From assembly GCA_033182465.1 (NCBI GenBank), contig CP137323.1, positions 310,001 through 374,000 on the forward strand: 64,000 nucleotides of DNA, written 5' to 3'. Under the pieces are notes generated by a model that made no database searches, was not told the DNA's origin, and saw only the letters and a list, made by a program, of their open reading frames with translations. Source of the stretch: Sanghuangporus weigelae (lineage: Eukaryota > Basidiomycota > Agaricomycetes > Hymenochaetales > Hymenochaetaceae). The position numbers and the translations under genes are program-made. How positions within the stretch are numbered: the stretch's first letter is position 1; each line of letters opens with the position of its first letter. Positions 1-14,671 of this stretch are shown in pieces.

Positions 1-137
1 ACGACTACCCGCTTCCTCCTCGTAAGGAGACCACCAATGATGACGATGATGACGAAGGCGAAGAGAATGAAGATGATCAGGACGAAGAAGACGATGACGG
101 ACTTTCTCAAGCGAAGGAGGAGGAATTTGAGTTCTAG
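1..137 (+). CDS. C-terminal end of an unidentified acidic-tailed protein (partial)
   Basis: An open frame enters from the left edge and stops at TAG 135-137. The last 44 residues include a run of Asp/Glu (DDDDDEGEENEDDQDEEDDD) and end in EEEFEF. Acidic tails of this kind are common in nuclear chaperones, transcription elongation factors and ribosome-biogenesis proteins, but no domain is visible here, so I assign no function. The gene converges on the O-methyltransferase gene that ends at 900. Confidence 0.6.
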   Translation, partial: DYPLPPRKETTNDDDDDEGEENEDDQDEEDDDGLSQAKEEEFEF

Positions 138-899
138 GCTGAGCCTACATCGAGCTCGTCTCGTTACTACCTCGCTCTTGCATATCGATTGATTTGTATG
201 TTTGTCTGTCTTTCTCTACATTTCCCTACGCTTCTTACCCTCTGGTAATTCTTTGCTATTCACATGCTATCTTCATCTTTCATGAACCAGTTCTATTCTC
301 TTCTGGATCTCCACGAATCGCATAGGTTACGTACGTTCACGACCCCGTTCTCTTCCCCCTTTTCTTCGACTCCTCATTTCCACGTCTCGTCGCTTTGTAA
401 AAGTACTCTAACGCCACCAAGTCAATCTTCTGGTTCTTTCTATTCTTTCTCCGTTCTTATACCTTTCCTCGTCTTCCCCCCTGTCTCTCTACCACCACCA
501 CCTTGAGGTTGGTCTTATAGAATGTCTGTCTGTAAATAGCGTGAATATCGATATTGTACACAGGTGTACGTAAGATAGTTTTGCCGTCTCCGCTGCTAGG
601 CACCGGAGGACAATCTGGAGTTCATTTCGGCTTGTAGATATACTATGTAGAATGTCAGAGACTGAAGGACGATGGGACCTTCCTGTCCAGCATAGAGAAA
701 CGTACTGCGCAAATTACTATTACTATTACTATCACCGGCTCACACTTAACTAAGTGGGGACTACGGAGTAGACTAGACTCTACGAGAACCACGAACAAGA
801 TAAGGGAAATTAGTAAAGTTAATCTATAAGTAGCTCAGTCTCTTCGAGAACGGCAGGACTCGAACAAGCAGCACTCTGTGCACATAGTCCTAAAACGAC
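138..899. other. Intergenic region between convergent genes
   Basis: This stretch has no convincing coding frame. It is pyrimidine-rich up to about 500, as expected of a 3' untranslated region, and holds a short TTACTA-type repeat at about 714-732. The genes on both sides end here, so promoters are not expected. Confidence 0.5.
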
Positions 900-3525
900 C
901 TAGACAGCAGCAGGAACAGCCACGATCTGCGACATCCAACTCTCCCCCGCACCGGCACCCGCGCCCGCCTCACGCTCATCTCGCGTGTGCACTTCGACGA
1001 TCTCCCACCCCGCGCGAGAAAGGAGGGAGTGGAAGTGGGGGAGCGTGCGTTCGAGGGCGTTGTGGTTCGCGAGCATCTGTCGGTAATTTTTTATATATAA
1101 TGATTAATATGATGATTGAGACGAGTTGAATGAGTTTAATGGTGAGGAGACGTACGATAAGATCGAACTTGTACGCCAGTGCGTTCGCTGCTCCCCAGTT
1201 CGGGAGGAGAGGTTCGGGCGCTTCTCTAATAATCTTCATCATGCTTTTCTTTATTTCTTTCGCGCCAGTGCGATCGTGCGTCATTTTCCTTGCATCCGCG
1301 TCCACGTCCATACTCGAGTCTCGGTCTTTGCACTCCCGACTCCGATTCCGACAAGCAGGCATCAACACGCTGTCCACAAGCACCAACCTCGTCTCCCCCC
1401 TCCCCTTCTCCTCCCCCACCGCACAGCGCAGACGCTCCAAAATCCGCAAACAATGGCTGTCTCCCCAATTATGCGCTATCATCCTCAGGAGGTACACATA
1501 AACAGCCAGCTTTCCTCCCGTATCGGATTCGGGGAAGTAGTCTCCCGGATGCGGCTGCGCCTCGAAGAAATCCTGCACTTCGAACTTCACTCGACCGGAA
1601 TAGAGCGCGGAGGGGTAATGTCTCTCCCAGAACTTCCACATACAACATCCAAAAAAAAAAAAAATCATCATCATCACTGTATTTCCGACCTTCCTAGTAT
1701 ATAGTAAATAAGAGGAGACTCACGCCGGGTGCGACGCGCACGACCTCCTCCGTATCCTGCACCACGAGCCTCAGGTGCGCGTTCGCGCGGAGGACGGGGA
1801 GCGACGCGGCGCCGACGCCGCCCCCCACGTCGACGACGACCGACCCAGGCGGGAGGGCCGTAAAGTCGAAGCCTACTCATTCATCATTAATTATTCGCTT
1901 CGTTTTTCAGTTACTGAAGGACCGGAGCGGAATTATAGATTGTTTTTGGGTATGAACGTCAACGTCACCTTTGAGTATAGCGCCCTCGCCCTCGAGCGCG
2001 TTCGTCCCCCGCATCGCGCACCCGAAGCGATGCAATCTATGTGCGTTCGTGGGAAGACCGAGCCATTCGAACATCGTCGTATGCGGGAGCGAGCGCGCGC
2101 GCGAGAAGGGTGCGTTGTACGGCGACTCGGAGTCATACTTTGGTTCAAGAGTTTTTTCATTTTCATTGATTTCAGTCTCCTTTCCCTCGCCGTTGGATGG
2201 ACTGACGGAGGTGGGAAGGGAAGGAGTGTCAGGCGCAGCACCCAGAAGGACCTCCGTCAGCGCCGTCACATGAAACATCGACTCGTCCGTCCTAAAAAGC
2301 TCCATTAACCATTCTCACAAGCACAGCACAATACAACACAAACGGTAAACAAACTTACAATATCCCCACGAGCGCAGCCAACCCCGCCCCAGGCGCCTCC
2401 GCACCATACTTCGCCGCCCAGCGCTTTCTCATTTCAGAAAGCTGAGACGAAGACGAAAGAGACTGGGGATCTCCCTCAGCAGGGAGTAAATCCTCCTGCA
2501 GCTCTACACCCGAGTCGAGCGCAGCGCTGAGCCTGTTATTCGCAAATCGCGCTTCTCCCTCATGCGTTCCTCCTCCTCTCGTTTCCTCCCCTTTCTCTGG
2601 ATTATTCGATACAGATCCGGTGGACGAGGCTACTGGGGGACACTCGACGAAGATGTGGTGCGTCGCAAGGAGGCGGAGGACCCGTTCTGTTTATTTATTT
2701 TTTTATTTTGATGAGATTAGTTAGAGCCGTTGCAATCGTTCTCTGAGGTGGAGGAGAAATGTGGTGGAGAAAGAAAGTGGAAGATCGGGATTGAAAAAAA
2801 GAAAAAAAGACTATCTTCGAGATTATATGTGGAATGTGGATATATGCGGTAATATTCGCGCCGAAGGAAAGGAAGGACACAAACACCCCTCTCAATCCAT
2901 TCCAGTCGATATCAGCGTAGGATATCGACTCACACGGCTCGGGGGAAAAGGAGGGGGGGGAGGGGGGGTGAAATGAAAAGAAAGAGAAAGAGAAATTGAC
3001 TCGTAGAATATACTACAGAACTCGTACGAGAAACAAAAATAAAATAAAATAAAAGAGAGACGTACCGAGTTTACCAGCCTCGACACCACACAGCCTCGAG
3101 ATATCGCCGATCGCAACGCCCTCGGCATCCCCCTCTCCGAGTCCGAATTCATTTTCCTCGATTAACCCGACTCCGGAGTCGTCTGCACTCGGGGCTTGAG
3201 TGAGGCTGCTGGTGAGCGCGCGGATGACCTCCGGCACGTTCGCCTCGACGACGAGCCGGAGGGCTGCTGAGAGCGTGAACTGCACCGGGGGGAGGGGGTA
3301 AATGAGTTAATTCGTTCGTTCATGCGTAGTACGTACGCCCGTAGCTACTTCGAGCAAGACCTGCGCGGGCGGGCGGACGAGTGCGGCGAGGTGGGTTGCA
3401 GCGCTCACTATCGTCTGTACCTCGGTCTGTTGACGTCTGGACTTGCTGTCGACGTCTTCCAGACGCGACACGCTCGCGCTGATGAGGTCCGCGAGGCGCC
3501 GCGCTTGTACGACGTCTATGTCCAT
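900..3525 (-). CDS. SAM-dependent O-methyltransferase (plant/fungal COMT-like)
   Basis: Predicted to transfer a methyl group from S-adenosylmethionine to a hydroxyl of a small aromatic molecule in the cytosol. Seven exons fit the splice signals and keep frame: 3525-3337, 3279-3066, 2686-2359, 2291-1969, 1872-1724, 1632-1156 and 1076-900, giving about 618 residues. Family marks in order: N-terminal dimerisation/winged-helix region (AIGDISRLCGVEAGKL, then ERVLRLLATHHIFVE and FANNRLS), SAM motif I VVVDVGGGVGAASL, then QDFF, YLLRMIAHNWGD with the catalytic His region, PEPLLPNWGAAN and a C-terminal MLANHNALERT / AGWEIVEV strand. Usual family length is about 400-480, so this one is long because of low-complexity inserts near the FANNRLS and LLPNWG regions. 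It is transcribed away from the adjacent halogenase, which suggests a shared pathway. ATG at 3525 was chosen because the frame upstream lacks family similarity; an upstream ATG or extra exon is possible. The substrate is unknown. Confidence 0.85.
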
Positions 3526-6836
<3,311 letters not shown>

Positions 6837-8168
6837 AAGACGGGGAGACGGGAGAGTGGAGGAGGAGTGAGGAAGATGAGATGGTAGGACCTGGTGACGA
6901 TATCGACTTACTTTGACCCTGTCTTTGACTCTGACTCTGCTCTAGAAAGTAGATAACAGAAAGAATAACCCATAATAATACCTTCTGCGGCTCGGAACTG
7001 GAATCTCTCTTACGTACTATAAAAGTCCACTAATAGATGAATGTAGAATACAGTAAACAACGAAACAATATCGTTGATAGAGCAGCATACATACTCTCTT
7101 TCACAGGAGGCTTTCACTCAAAAAAGAAAAGCTTGTACAAAGATTAAGATTGTGCGGACGGACAACATACAGATGAGGGGATTCAAACTCCGCGCGAATG
7201 AGCGACGCGAGGGAGGGAGAATATCACACACGTGATACGATTGAGCTGGGCGATAATCGAATCGATTCATACACCGACACGCTTGTGAGAAGTGAGTAAG
7301 GAATCTAAGGATGACCTGTTGGATATTATGTTCGGGTGAACTGACGAACGGACGGTGATTTCCATAACTTGAAATCGATATCCACTCGGGCACCGGGATT
7401 ATAGAGTGTTTCCTCTGATCTTGTGCGGAAGGATACTCTTGGCGATGTGAGCACGGGCCGACGAATACAAAGGACTCACAATAACATTTTTTTTATTTTC
7501 GCTTTCATCCCGCATCTCATATCGTGCGACGACAGCCTCCAACTTCCTGACTCTTCCCCAGCTGACGGTCTTGGCGTTCCCAGCTGACACTGCAGATACT
7601 TACTAAGTAGTCCTCGCCGAATGTGTCTTGTCTTCCTTCCTTTGCGCGGGCCGGAAAGGACCTGTCTGTAATAAGGTATTACGCCACATCATATTCGTGT
7701 CCGCGACATCATTCGTCGAAAGGCCTAGGAGGGGTCCGGAAACGAGGCAAGGCAGAGCAGGGTCACCGCAGAACCTGTACGCTCCAAAGGCATGATGAAT
7801 GAACAACAATGATAATAATCTTTCAGCGCACGGGTTGCGGCCGCCTCGTGTCCCTTGAACAATGTGAACAATGTGAACAATGAACAGATCCCTGAAAAGG
7901 ATTCGCGGGTCATAGCATTTTCTAGGACGCGTACGGGAAGAACACTTTGCATTCTGCAGTGTACAACAACATTGCGTTTTTTTTTCTCTCTCTTTCTATT
8001 TCACTTGAGAAACGCCACATAACCACCTGTGCCCAGAGTCTACAACCTCCAATAGTCTCTCTCTCACCCTTTCAGCTGCGCCCGGGCCTTTTCTATTTTA
8101 CTACGAGGAAGAAACGCACCCCCTCCATCGTCTCTTGCTCCTCACCGAGAAGATTTTTTTTTAAAAAT
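6837..8168. other. Intergenic region after the halogenase
   Basis: I see no gene with family support. Minus-strand open stretches at 7118-7393, 7399-7590 and 7603-7809 are short and could be exons of an unrecognised minus-strand gene, but show no motif. A short GTGAACAAT repeat (three close copies) is at about 7855-7885. 7975-8168 is pyrimidine-rich and probably the 5' leader of the next gene. Confidence 0.4.
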
Positions 8169-8775
8169 ATGGGTGACAGCTGGGGGGACACTATCACCCG
8201 GGTCACTGGCGGGCGTCAAGAGTCCCCTGAAAGGATGCTCGTTGGAGGTGAGCGGGCTTCCTACTTTACTTTACCTTCACGTCTACTTCAGACGATTACT
8301 CACATTTTACCCTCTGTCTTCTGGAACCCTCCCATCCATCCATCCATCCATCCATCCGCGAAGAACTGAAGAAAATGAACAGAGATCTCACGTTCTTGGT
8401 GGATTTCTCAGATAATAGTGGAAGCCAGGACCCTAAGAAGAAACGCAAGCTCACTAGTGAGTGCTCCATTTCTCGCCTATTGCGTCCTTTATCCTTTCTC
8501 CCGGGGATTCATGACGTTGAACGAAATCTGTTTCCTTTCGTCATCAAACAGTCAAATACTATCCCGTCAGCGACCCAATCGACACCAGAGACGACAGCAA
8601 GGACACTAGCAGAGGCAGTGGCAAGAGCGACCGGTACGCGAGGAAGGATCCCGTACTTTGGCGCACGTTCGAAGGGAAGGACGACTATGCGCTCAGAAGT
8701 ATGGCCGCGAGTGCTTGGCGAGAAAGAGCCCGCGGGTCTGGGTCTGAAAAGGCTCCGAAGGACAAAGTCGCCTAG
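8169..8775 (+). CDS. Small hypothetical protein with a basic nuclear-localisation-like motif
   Basis: Three exons can be joined with standard GT-AG introns. The first starts at ATG 8169 (MGDSWGDTITRVTGG...), the second begins near 8367 (ELKKMNRDLTFLVDF) and the third near 8551 (KYYPVSDPIDTRDD...), ending ...EKAPKDKVA at TAG 8773-8775. PKKKRKL in exon 2 resembles the SV40-type nuclear localisation signal. The last exon is rich in charged residues. No known domain is recognised. The first intron holds a CATC microsatellite. It could be a small nuclear protein or a fast-evolving orphan gene. Its position beside the halogenase may be coincidental. Confidence 0.5.
8333..8357 (+). repeat. (CATC)n microsatellite
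   Basis: Six tandem CATC units lie within the first intron of the small hypothetical gene. Confidence 0.85.
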
Positions 8776-10002
8776 CCAGCGAGCGTTGCGCTGGGATGAA
8801 CGACTGCATTTGGGGAGGATCCCCCCTTGTGTATCACGTAGCTCGAACCTATGTTTGGAGTGATGGAGTGTTATAGTGGTTTGCTGTGCTGTTTAGTTGT
8901 GTGACATGCGAGCGAGGACACGTCGAAGGATGGATATTGGATCGGATCGGAAGGATGTAGTTCGAAAATCATTCTTTACTTACCGTAAATTTTCGTTCAT
9001 AATTGTAACTTTTTAATAGTGGCGATGATTTCTCGACTAGAAGAGGATCTTTATTGTATCGATTACCTTTGCACTCTATTGTTTTTTTAGCAATAACATT
9101 CTTTTTATCCCGTTTTCTGGTTGATCAAGCAATTCAGATATGTATGTTTTAGCCAATTTAGTGCTGGACTTGCATGAATCAGTGGATTGACTAGCTCAGA
9201 AGTAAGAAGTTACTTGTAAGGCATCGAGCTATTCATTTATTCATGAAGATTTATATGTATCAATACAGTCAATCTATTAACGCACCAAAGGCGCTTCTGG
9301 TGTCTAGAATACAGTACAATCGATAGCATAACAAACAGAAGAGCATTCGAGAATAAGAAATGAATGGTACAGTTTTTGGAAGAAACTAGCGGGCAAGCGG
9401 GAATCGTTATCGTCAGTAAAGTAGTTTTATGCCGAGTGAAGTCTTAGGGTCATTAAAGAAGCAGGCGAGGACAAAAGAGGTGTGCTATCAGCAATAGAGA
9501 AGTTTCGGATAGACATCCTTTGCGATGCAGGTGGATAAAGAGCGAGGTAACAAGGAGAGAGACATAGACAGCGGAGATGAAGAAAGCCGACAAATAGAAA
9601 CACGAAAGAAAATCCATGGACAGATTGATTACAAACGAGACCCGGAATGAGCAAAGTACAGTGCAAGCAGAAGTCGAAGCCGTCGGTCTTCCCGCTTGAG
9701 ATAAATGCTTTCTAAGGGAGAAATGTACACTGATATGATACACGTGAATCACATACTGGTTCAAGCCAGAAGAAGCAGACGGAAAACTGAAGACATCCGA
9801 ACAGAAAGAATGAACTGATCGCGAGAAGTCTCCGATGGATGAGAGAGCATTTCGAGGTCCGGAAGGTGCCGGGCCCATGTAGAAGAGAACATTGGTGAAA
9901 TGAGCATTTCGGAATTCGCTCCCAGCAGGAGAACGCCACCCATATCTCGGCTTAATCGAGGCTGAAAACTTGCGACATTCCAAGATGCAGTGGGGCATGA
10001 TT
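8776..10002. other. Intergenic region between convergent genes
   Basis: The neighbouring genes converge here. A 189-codon minus-strand open frame at 9453-10022 overlaps the monooxygenase stop and continues downstream without family similarity, so I read it as 3' untranslated sequence. 8880-9400 is AT-rich with nothing recognised. Confidence 0.45.
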
Positions 10003-11948
10003 TCAATACGGCAGGTCATCATCGTGGGGATCCTCGTCCTTAGACTCGACGACGACAGTCACAGCGCGCGTCAGAAGGTACGGATTCACGTCATCATCGT
10101 CATCCGAATCGTCTAGCTCGTCAGAATGGCTTTGATAGCGCGTTTCTCCTTGAGTATTCATGACAATTCTGCCACCAATCTGAGAGCGTTCGCGTAGAAG
10201 GCCCCAGTGTTGCCACCACTCCTCCGCGTCTTCTTCTGGGTCATATGCGAATAAGATACGTATGTTTTCCCACAGGTGACGAAACATTGCCTCGTCCCAG
10301 CCACCTGAGCCAAGCTTCGCAGCTTCACGCATTGACCGATCTCGTTCTTCCTGTTCAGGGCCGTCGGGTAACATCACTGATGCACTATTCGCGCTCTCGG
10401 AATCCTGGATGTCCATGCATCGCTTAACGCGAAGTTCTGAGTAGGCATATAAGAAGCTCTCTATTTGCTCTCGCGAACGCAGACGCGAGAAGATGGCACC
10501 GAAGACTGCGGCGTCCTCCACGGCCAGAGAGCCGGAGTGGGTCGATGAGGGCTAAGAACGATCACGTGTGTCGGTAAGGGATAAATAACGCGATTGAGAA
10601 ACGTAAATATAACGTACGATTTGAGGATGTCCAGATTCGCCAACTAAGACAAGCTTACAGTCTGGATGGATCCAGTCTTCTATCTTCCTCTTCACAAACT
10701 TGGTTTCTACGGCATTCTTAGCTCGCCGAGTAAGCTCTAGTAGTCTGTCCGCACATAAAGTTAGACCATTATTACGCGTGAGAAGATGAACAACGGACTC
10801 TCTAGGAAACCCCTCGGTGTTGATCTTCTCGATGGGCACTACCTTGTCCCAGACGTCCATTGTACCCGGCACATCAGGATTAAAGATCTGAACGCTAAAC
10901 TGTTTGTAATCGCGCTGTTGATGATCTCAAGGTCAGTATTTGCTATCGAATGGTGGAGTCGTGAAGAGGAACCATACCGATGGAGAAGTCAGGACAGAGA
11001 TATTCGGGCCAGCGTACGCAGTCCATTCAGGTTTGTTGACGATATCATATAGCTCCGGGTCGCTCTCTTGAGTCACATCAGACACGTCAGCGTTCATACT
11101 ATATACGACAGTTCCGCTGTTGATACTATCCGTAGGTTCACCACCTTCAGCGATGATGGCTTCCTCAATTGCTTGTTGGCAAATAGAGTGATAGCCGTCT
11201 GCACCAATGACAATATCCGCAGATAGCACTTCGCCGGTTGAAAGTTTGACGGAAGGCTTAGATGGATCGATTGTGGTGACCGTCGCCCCGAACTGGATTA
11301 CTGCACCCGCAGAAATTGCCAGCTCGCGTACTTGCTCAAGCAGATCAGAATACTAGCAATCAAGAGATCGTCAGTATCAAGCCCATGATAGAACCAAGAT
11401 TGATGAACTCGCATGCATCAACCAAAAGTCTGCTTCCAGAACTTTCATGACTTCTTCTTTGTACTCAAGATGGCCGAGCACTTCTCCAGTGCGGACTGAG
11501 TAAAGCAATTCAGTAAGATTAGGCTAATTGTCCAAGCGACACTTACGCTTCTTGAAGGTCAGCTGCTTGCACAGAATTGCCTTTTTCTTGAAATCCTTTC
11601 CTAGTCCCCATCTATCAAGAATACGCGCCAAATTTGGCGGAATTCGAATGCCACATGCATTCTGATGAACGGATCAGAGCAGAGATGAGTTAATGATTGG
11701 TACCGCATTTATTGAGACGCCGGCAAATTCATCCGAGAACAAGGGCAAAATACCGATGAGCGCACTTATTGGGATAGGTACGTTTGAAGCATACTGCTAC
11801 TCACCTTCACCAGTCCGTCGCGTTGTTCGACGACATGAACATGATGGCCTGCACGAGCAAGAGAGAAAGCAACAGAGAGTCCTCCGAGGGAACCACCGAT
11901 GACCAGAAATCGAAGACTCTGAGGAGCAATTCGAGGTAGTGTTGACAT
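10003..11948 (-). CDS. FAD-dependent aromatic monooxygenase (salicylate hydroxylase-like)
   Basis: Group A flavoprotein monooxygenase, predicted to hydroxylate (possibly with decarboxylation) an aromatic acid using NAD(P)H and O2. The start at 11948 leads straight into the FAD fold FLVIGGSLGGLSVAFSLAR with VVEQRDG. The middle exons carry the DG motif VIGADGYHS (about 11190) and the C-terminal half has the second FAD motif as GESGHPQI joined over an intron (about 10620-10550) to THSGSLAVEDA, against the usual GDAAHP...QG...AIEDA. Several short introns separate the exons (around 10560-10610, 10905-10970, 11350-11420, 11500-11560 and 11660-11800). The C-terminal tail from about 10120 is strongly acidic (DDSDDDDD) and unusual for the family. 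It lies 5 kb from the halogenase. A kynurenine 3-monooxygenase-type substrate cannot be excluded. Confidence 0.82.
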
Positions 11949-14473
11949 CTAAACAAGTGCCCATGAAGATTACGAAGGAGTAAAGACCGGGGGTATCGGG
12001 TAATGTTGTTGACCAAGGTGAGCAACAAGAATGGTCAATCAGCGCTGCTGGGCTGTATTGAGGCAAGGGCAAGCTTAGGCACTCACTGGAAGCCGAAATG
12101 GAGGAGAAGTTGGTCTACTGTCGTCTGAAGAAGTATGTCCAAGTTGGTCTCGGACTTGTTGCTGCCTCCAGTTAGATGCTATCCGTGGGGTGGAAAGAAC
12201 AAAAACGACGAGCGAGGATTTGAACGCTCATCAGCAAAGTGAGATGAAGCTTCCGATGACAACTTACTTCGCGATGAATGAACACCGTTGGCCTTCGGCG
12301 GTTGATCCATGACGTTGATCTTACTGGACTTGTCGGGCCGCCGCATAATTAGAGCTTCACGGAGGTTCTATAGCAATAATAACGAATGTGCCTGAGATCT
12401 GGGCGATTTTTTGTCGTAGTTACGCGTCGTAGAGACGGCGGACGACGTTGGGAGTGTCGTCGCGGTGGCACACTAAATAGGTGGGTGGTGGTGGAGGTGG
12501 ACAAACGAGGCGCGTCTGGCGTCGCGCATTTAGACTTCAATTAGCAAACCCATATCGGGTAATTTGTTCCCTCACCCTCAAAGTTTGAACCTTATTCATT
12601 CATCTGCTTCGGACTGCACCAAAAAAGAAGTCGCTCTAGAAACATCGGTTGCACACGACTGGATAATTCTGCATTTCATTTGGCCAGCTAGAACCATCAA
12701 AGGAAAGGACTAGGATCGTCTACTATCTATATCCGTGCGAGTCACCAAAATAAATCGCACCATGAAAAATATTATCAGAAGTTTCCAAGTGCGACTCTAT
12801 AATACCAGACCAGAAGGTAGTAAATATATGCCAGTGAATATTTTGAAGGGAAAGACACCCCCAAGACAGAGATCTAGCGTCTCTCCGAGATCTCGCATTT
12901 TGTACCCTTCTTTCACGGAGAGGGACCACTGGAAATCGCATGACGAGAATGCGAGACACGGACATCTTATCTTCACTCTCACCTGCTATAGAACGTGATT
13001 CCGAGATCTCTGTTTCGAAAATGAAAATACAAGCAGAACGATGCTACTATTATAAGACTGTTCTAGACATGTCTGCCTTGGACCGATCTTTTCTGTTCCA
13101 AGCTTCAAGGTCGGATACCGGGATAAATTTGCTAGAATGTAATTCATAATCATAGGCTGTTGGTACTTGGCTTGAAATATATATCCGCTCTGCTCCAATG
13201 CGCCAGAGTCGCACTCGAAATGAACACAATTGATGGTCATCGATGACTGACTATCTGAAATGCCCATGCAACTCTTCATTAATTTACCCGTTCATACAAC
13301 TAAACATTGGAAGTTACATGAAAGATGAGGCGTTGTGATTATTGAAAGAATGCGTGCCAACCTGTGCTGAGATTCTGAGGAGCTTACAGATACTCTCGCG
13401 GAAACCTTCTCAGAAACCTTGTAATATTCCTTGCTCGCGGCAGGAGACAACTTGCAAGGGAAGCTCATTCATGATTCTAGAGGCAACCGCAAGTTATGCC
13501 ATCTACAACTACTGGGTCTGCTTCCCTTGCCACATTTTTCTATTCACTGGGTTCTTCTTGAAACTGTGCTCATCAGTCGACCAGTCCCGGATCAGCTCGT
13601 CTACATGGCGTCTCGCGACGTCATCGCTCTGGTGGCTTTTTGCCAGTACATACCTGACTCTTATTGCCTTGGGATCATCATCCCCTCCCTTGCTGACTGT
13701 CCGTTGAATACATCGGTTTTGATCAATCATGAGCAAGTAATTCATACGAAACTGCTATGAGAATGTGCTTACTGTTCAGAACTATACGTCTCTCTGCATC
13801 CACTGCCAAGTTCAGAGAAACGTCGACCTCATCCACCTCTTTTATTTCTATAGACAATCAAGGCACATTACGAAGCATTGTAACGTCAAATGTCTACGGG
13901 AGTATCGCATCAAATACCGCACTTACTCCGTCGGAGGCTCTCAAGGTTCGGCCGGAGACTCGACGCCAGTTTTGGTGCTGAAGACATTATGGACTCTCGA
14001 ATAAATCCTTTCGCTGGGTCTATCAAGGACTTTGTGAATGAATGGAAGTTCTGTCGTTCCTCGGCCAGCAACCTGATGACGAGGAGCAACATTGCATGGT
14101 ATGTTATATCTCATGCAACTTGCAATATGCTCGTGCAATGCTTGTTCACCAATCGCGTTTGCAAACATAAGTGCAGAATAGAATACCTGTATGCAGAATA
14201 GGCTCGTCTGATCGCAAGTTCCATGGTCCAGCTGATGGAAACACAGGCGCCTTCCATTCAATCTTTGCGCTTAAGATTGAAATTGTATTTCAGTGGCGAT
14301 TTACTGACTGCTTCATCTGAGCAAGGTTTTTCCTCGCTTTCGAAGTGTGGTCGCCTTTCTGTGAGCCTGCCCTCTTTAATATCAGTTGATTGGACGAATA
14401 AATTATTAATACTTCGATTTTACATGAGTGGTCTCTGATTGAGAAGTTGATATTTTTGAACACATACGAGCCG
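11949..14473. other. Long region without a recognisable gene, 5' of the monooxygenase and left of the retrotransposon
   Basis: Open frames on both strands between 12700 and 14440 are short (up to about 120 codons) and overlap one another. The longest are 13342-13707 (+), 13509-13745 (-) and 13941-14261 (-). None shows a domain I recognise. The minus-strand pieces could be exons of a decayed or fast-evolving gene. About 11949-12300 is probably the monooxygenase promoter. Confidence 0.4.
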
Positions 14474-14478
14474 GAGTT
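14474..14478 (+). other. Target-site duplication GAGTT (left copy)
   Basis: GAGTT immediately precedes the left LTR and recurs directly after the right LTR at 20394-20398. Five bases is the usual duplication length for Ty1/copia integrases. Confidence 0.9.
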
Positions 14479-14632
14479 TTTTAAGATGTTGAGCTCACGG
14501 TGCCTTCAGTATGAGGGCATACGTACGGTAACGAGAGAACGTTCGTTCTTATTATACACTGACCTTCCAGAGGTCTTATATACTACTGATACAGCACGTG
14601 CTAATATTACATAATACGATTATATTCTAATA
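14479..14632 (-). repeat. Left LTR (3' LTR of the minus-oriented element)
   Basis: 154 bp, identical to 20240-20393. The borders are fixed by the GAGTT duplication outside and by the purine tract inside. On the plus strand it begins TTTTAAGATG and ends TTCTAATA, so it lacks the usual TG...CA ends. Confidence 0.95.
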
Positions 14633-14671
14633 CTCCCCTTCAATCTAATAATTTCTGAATGATTAGATTGT

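Noticed and set aside
1126-1704. 192-codon plus-strand frame
   Set aside because: It lies antisense to methyltransferase exon 6, which carries clear family motifs.
7178-7200. Possible tRNA T-loop (GGATTCAAACTCC)
   Set aside because: No stem pairing and no cloverleaf around it on either strand.
9453-10022. 189-codon minus-strand open frame with hydrophobic stretches
   Set aside because: It overlaps the end of the monooxygenase in another frame, has no motif, and fits 3' untranslated sequence.
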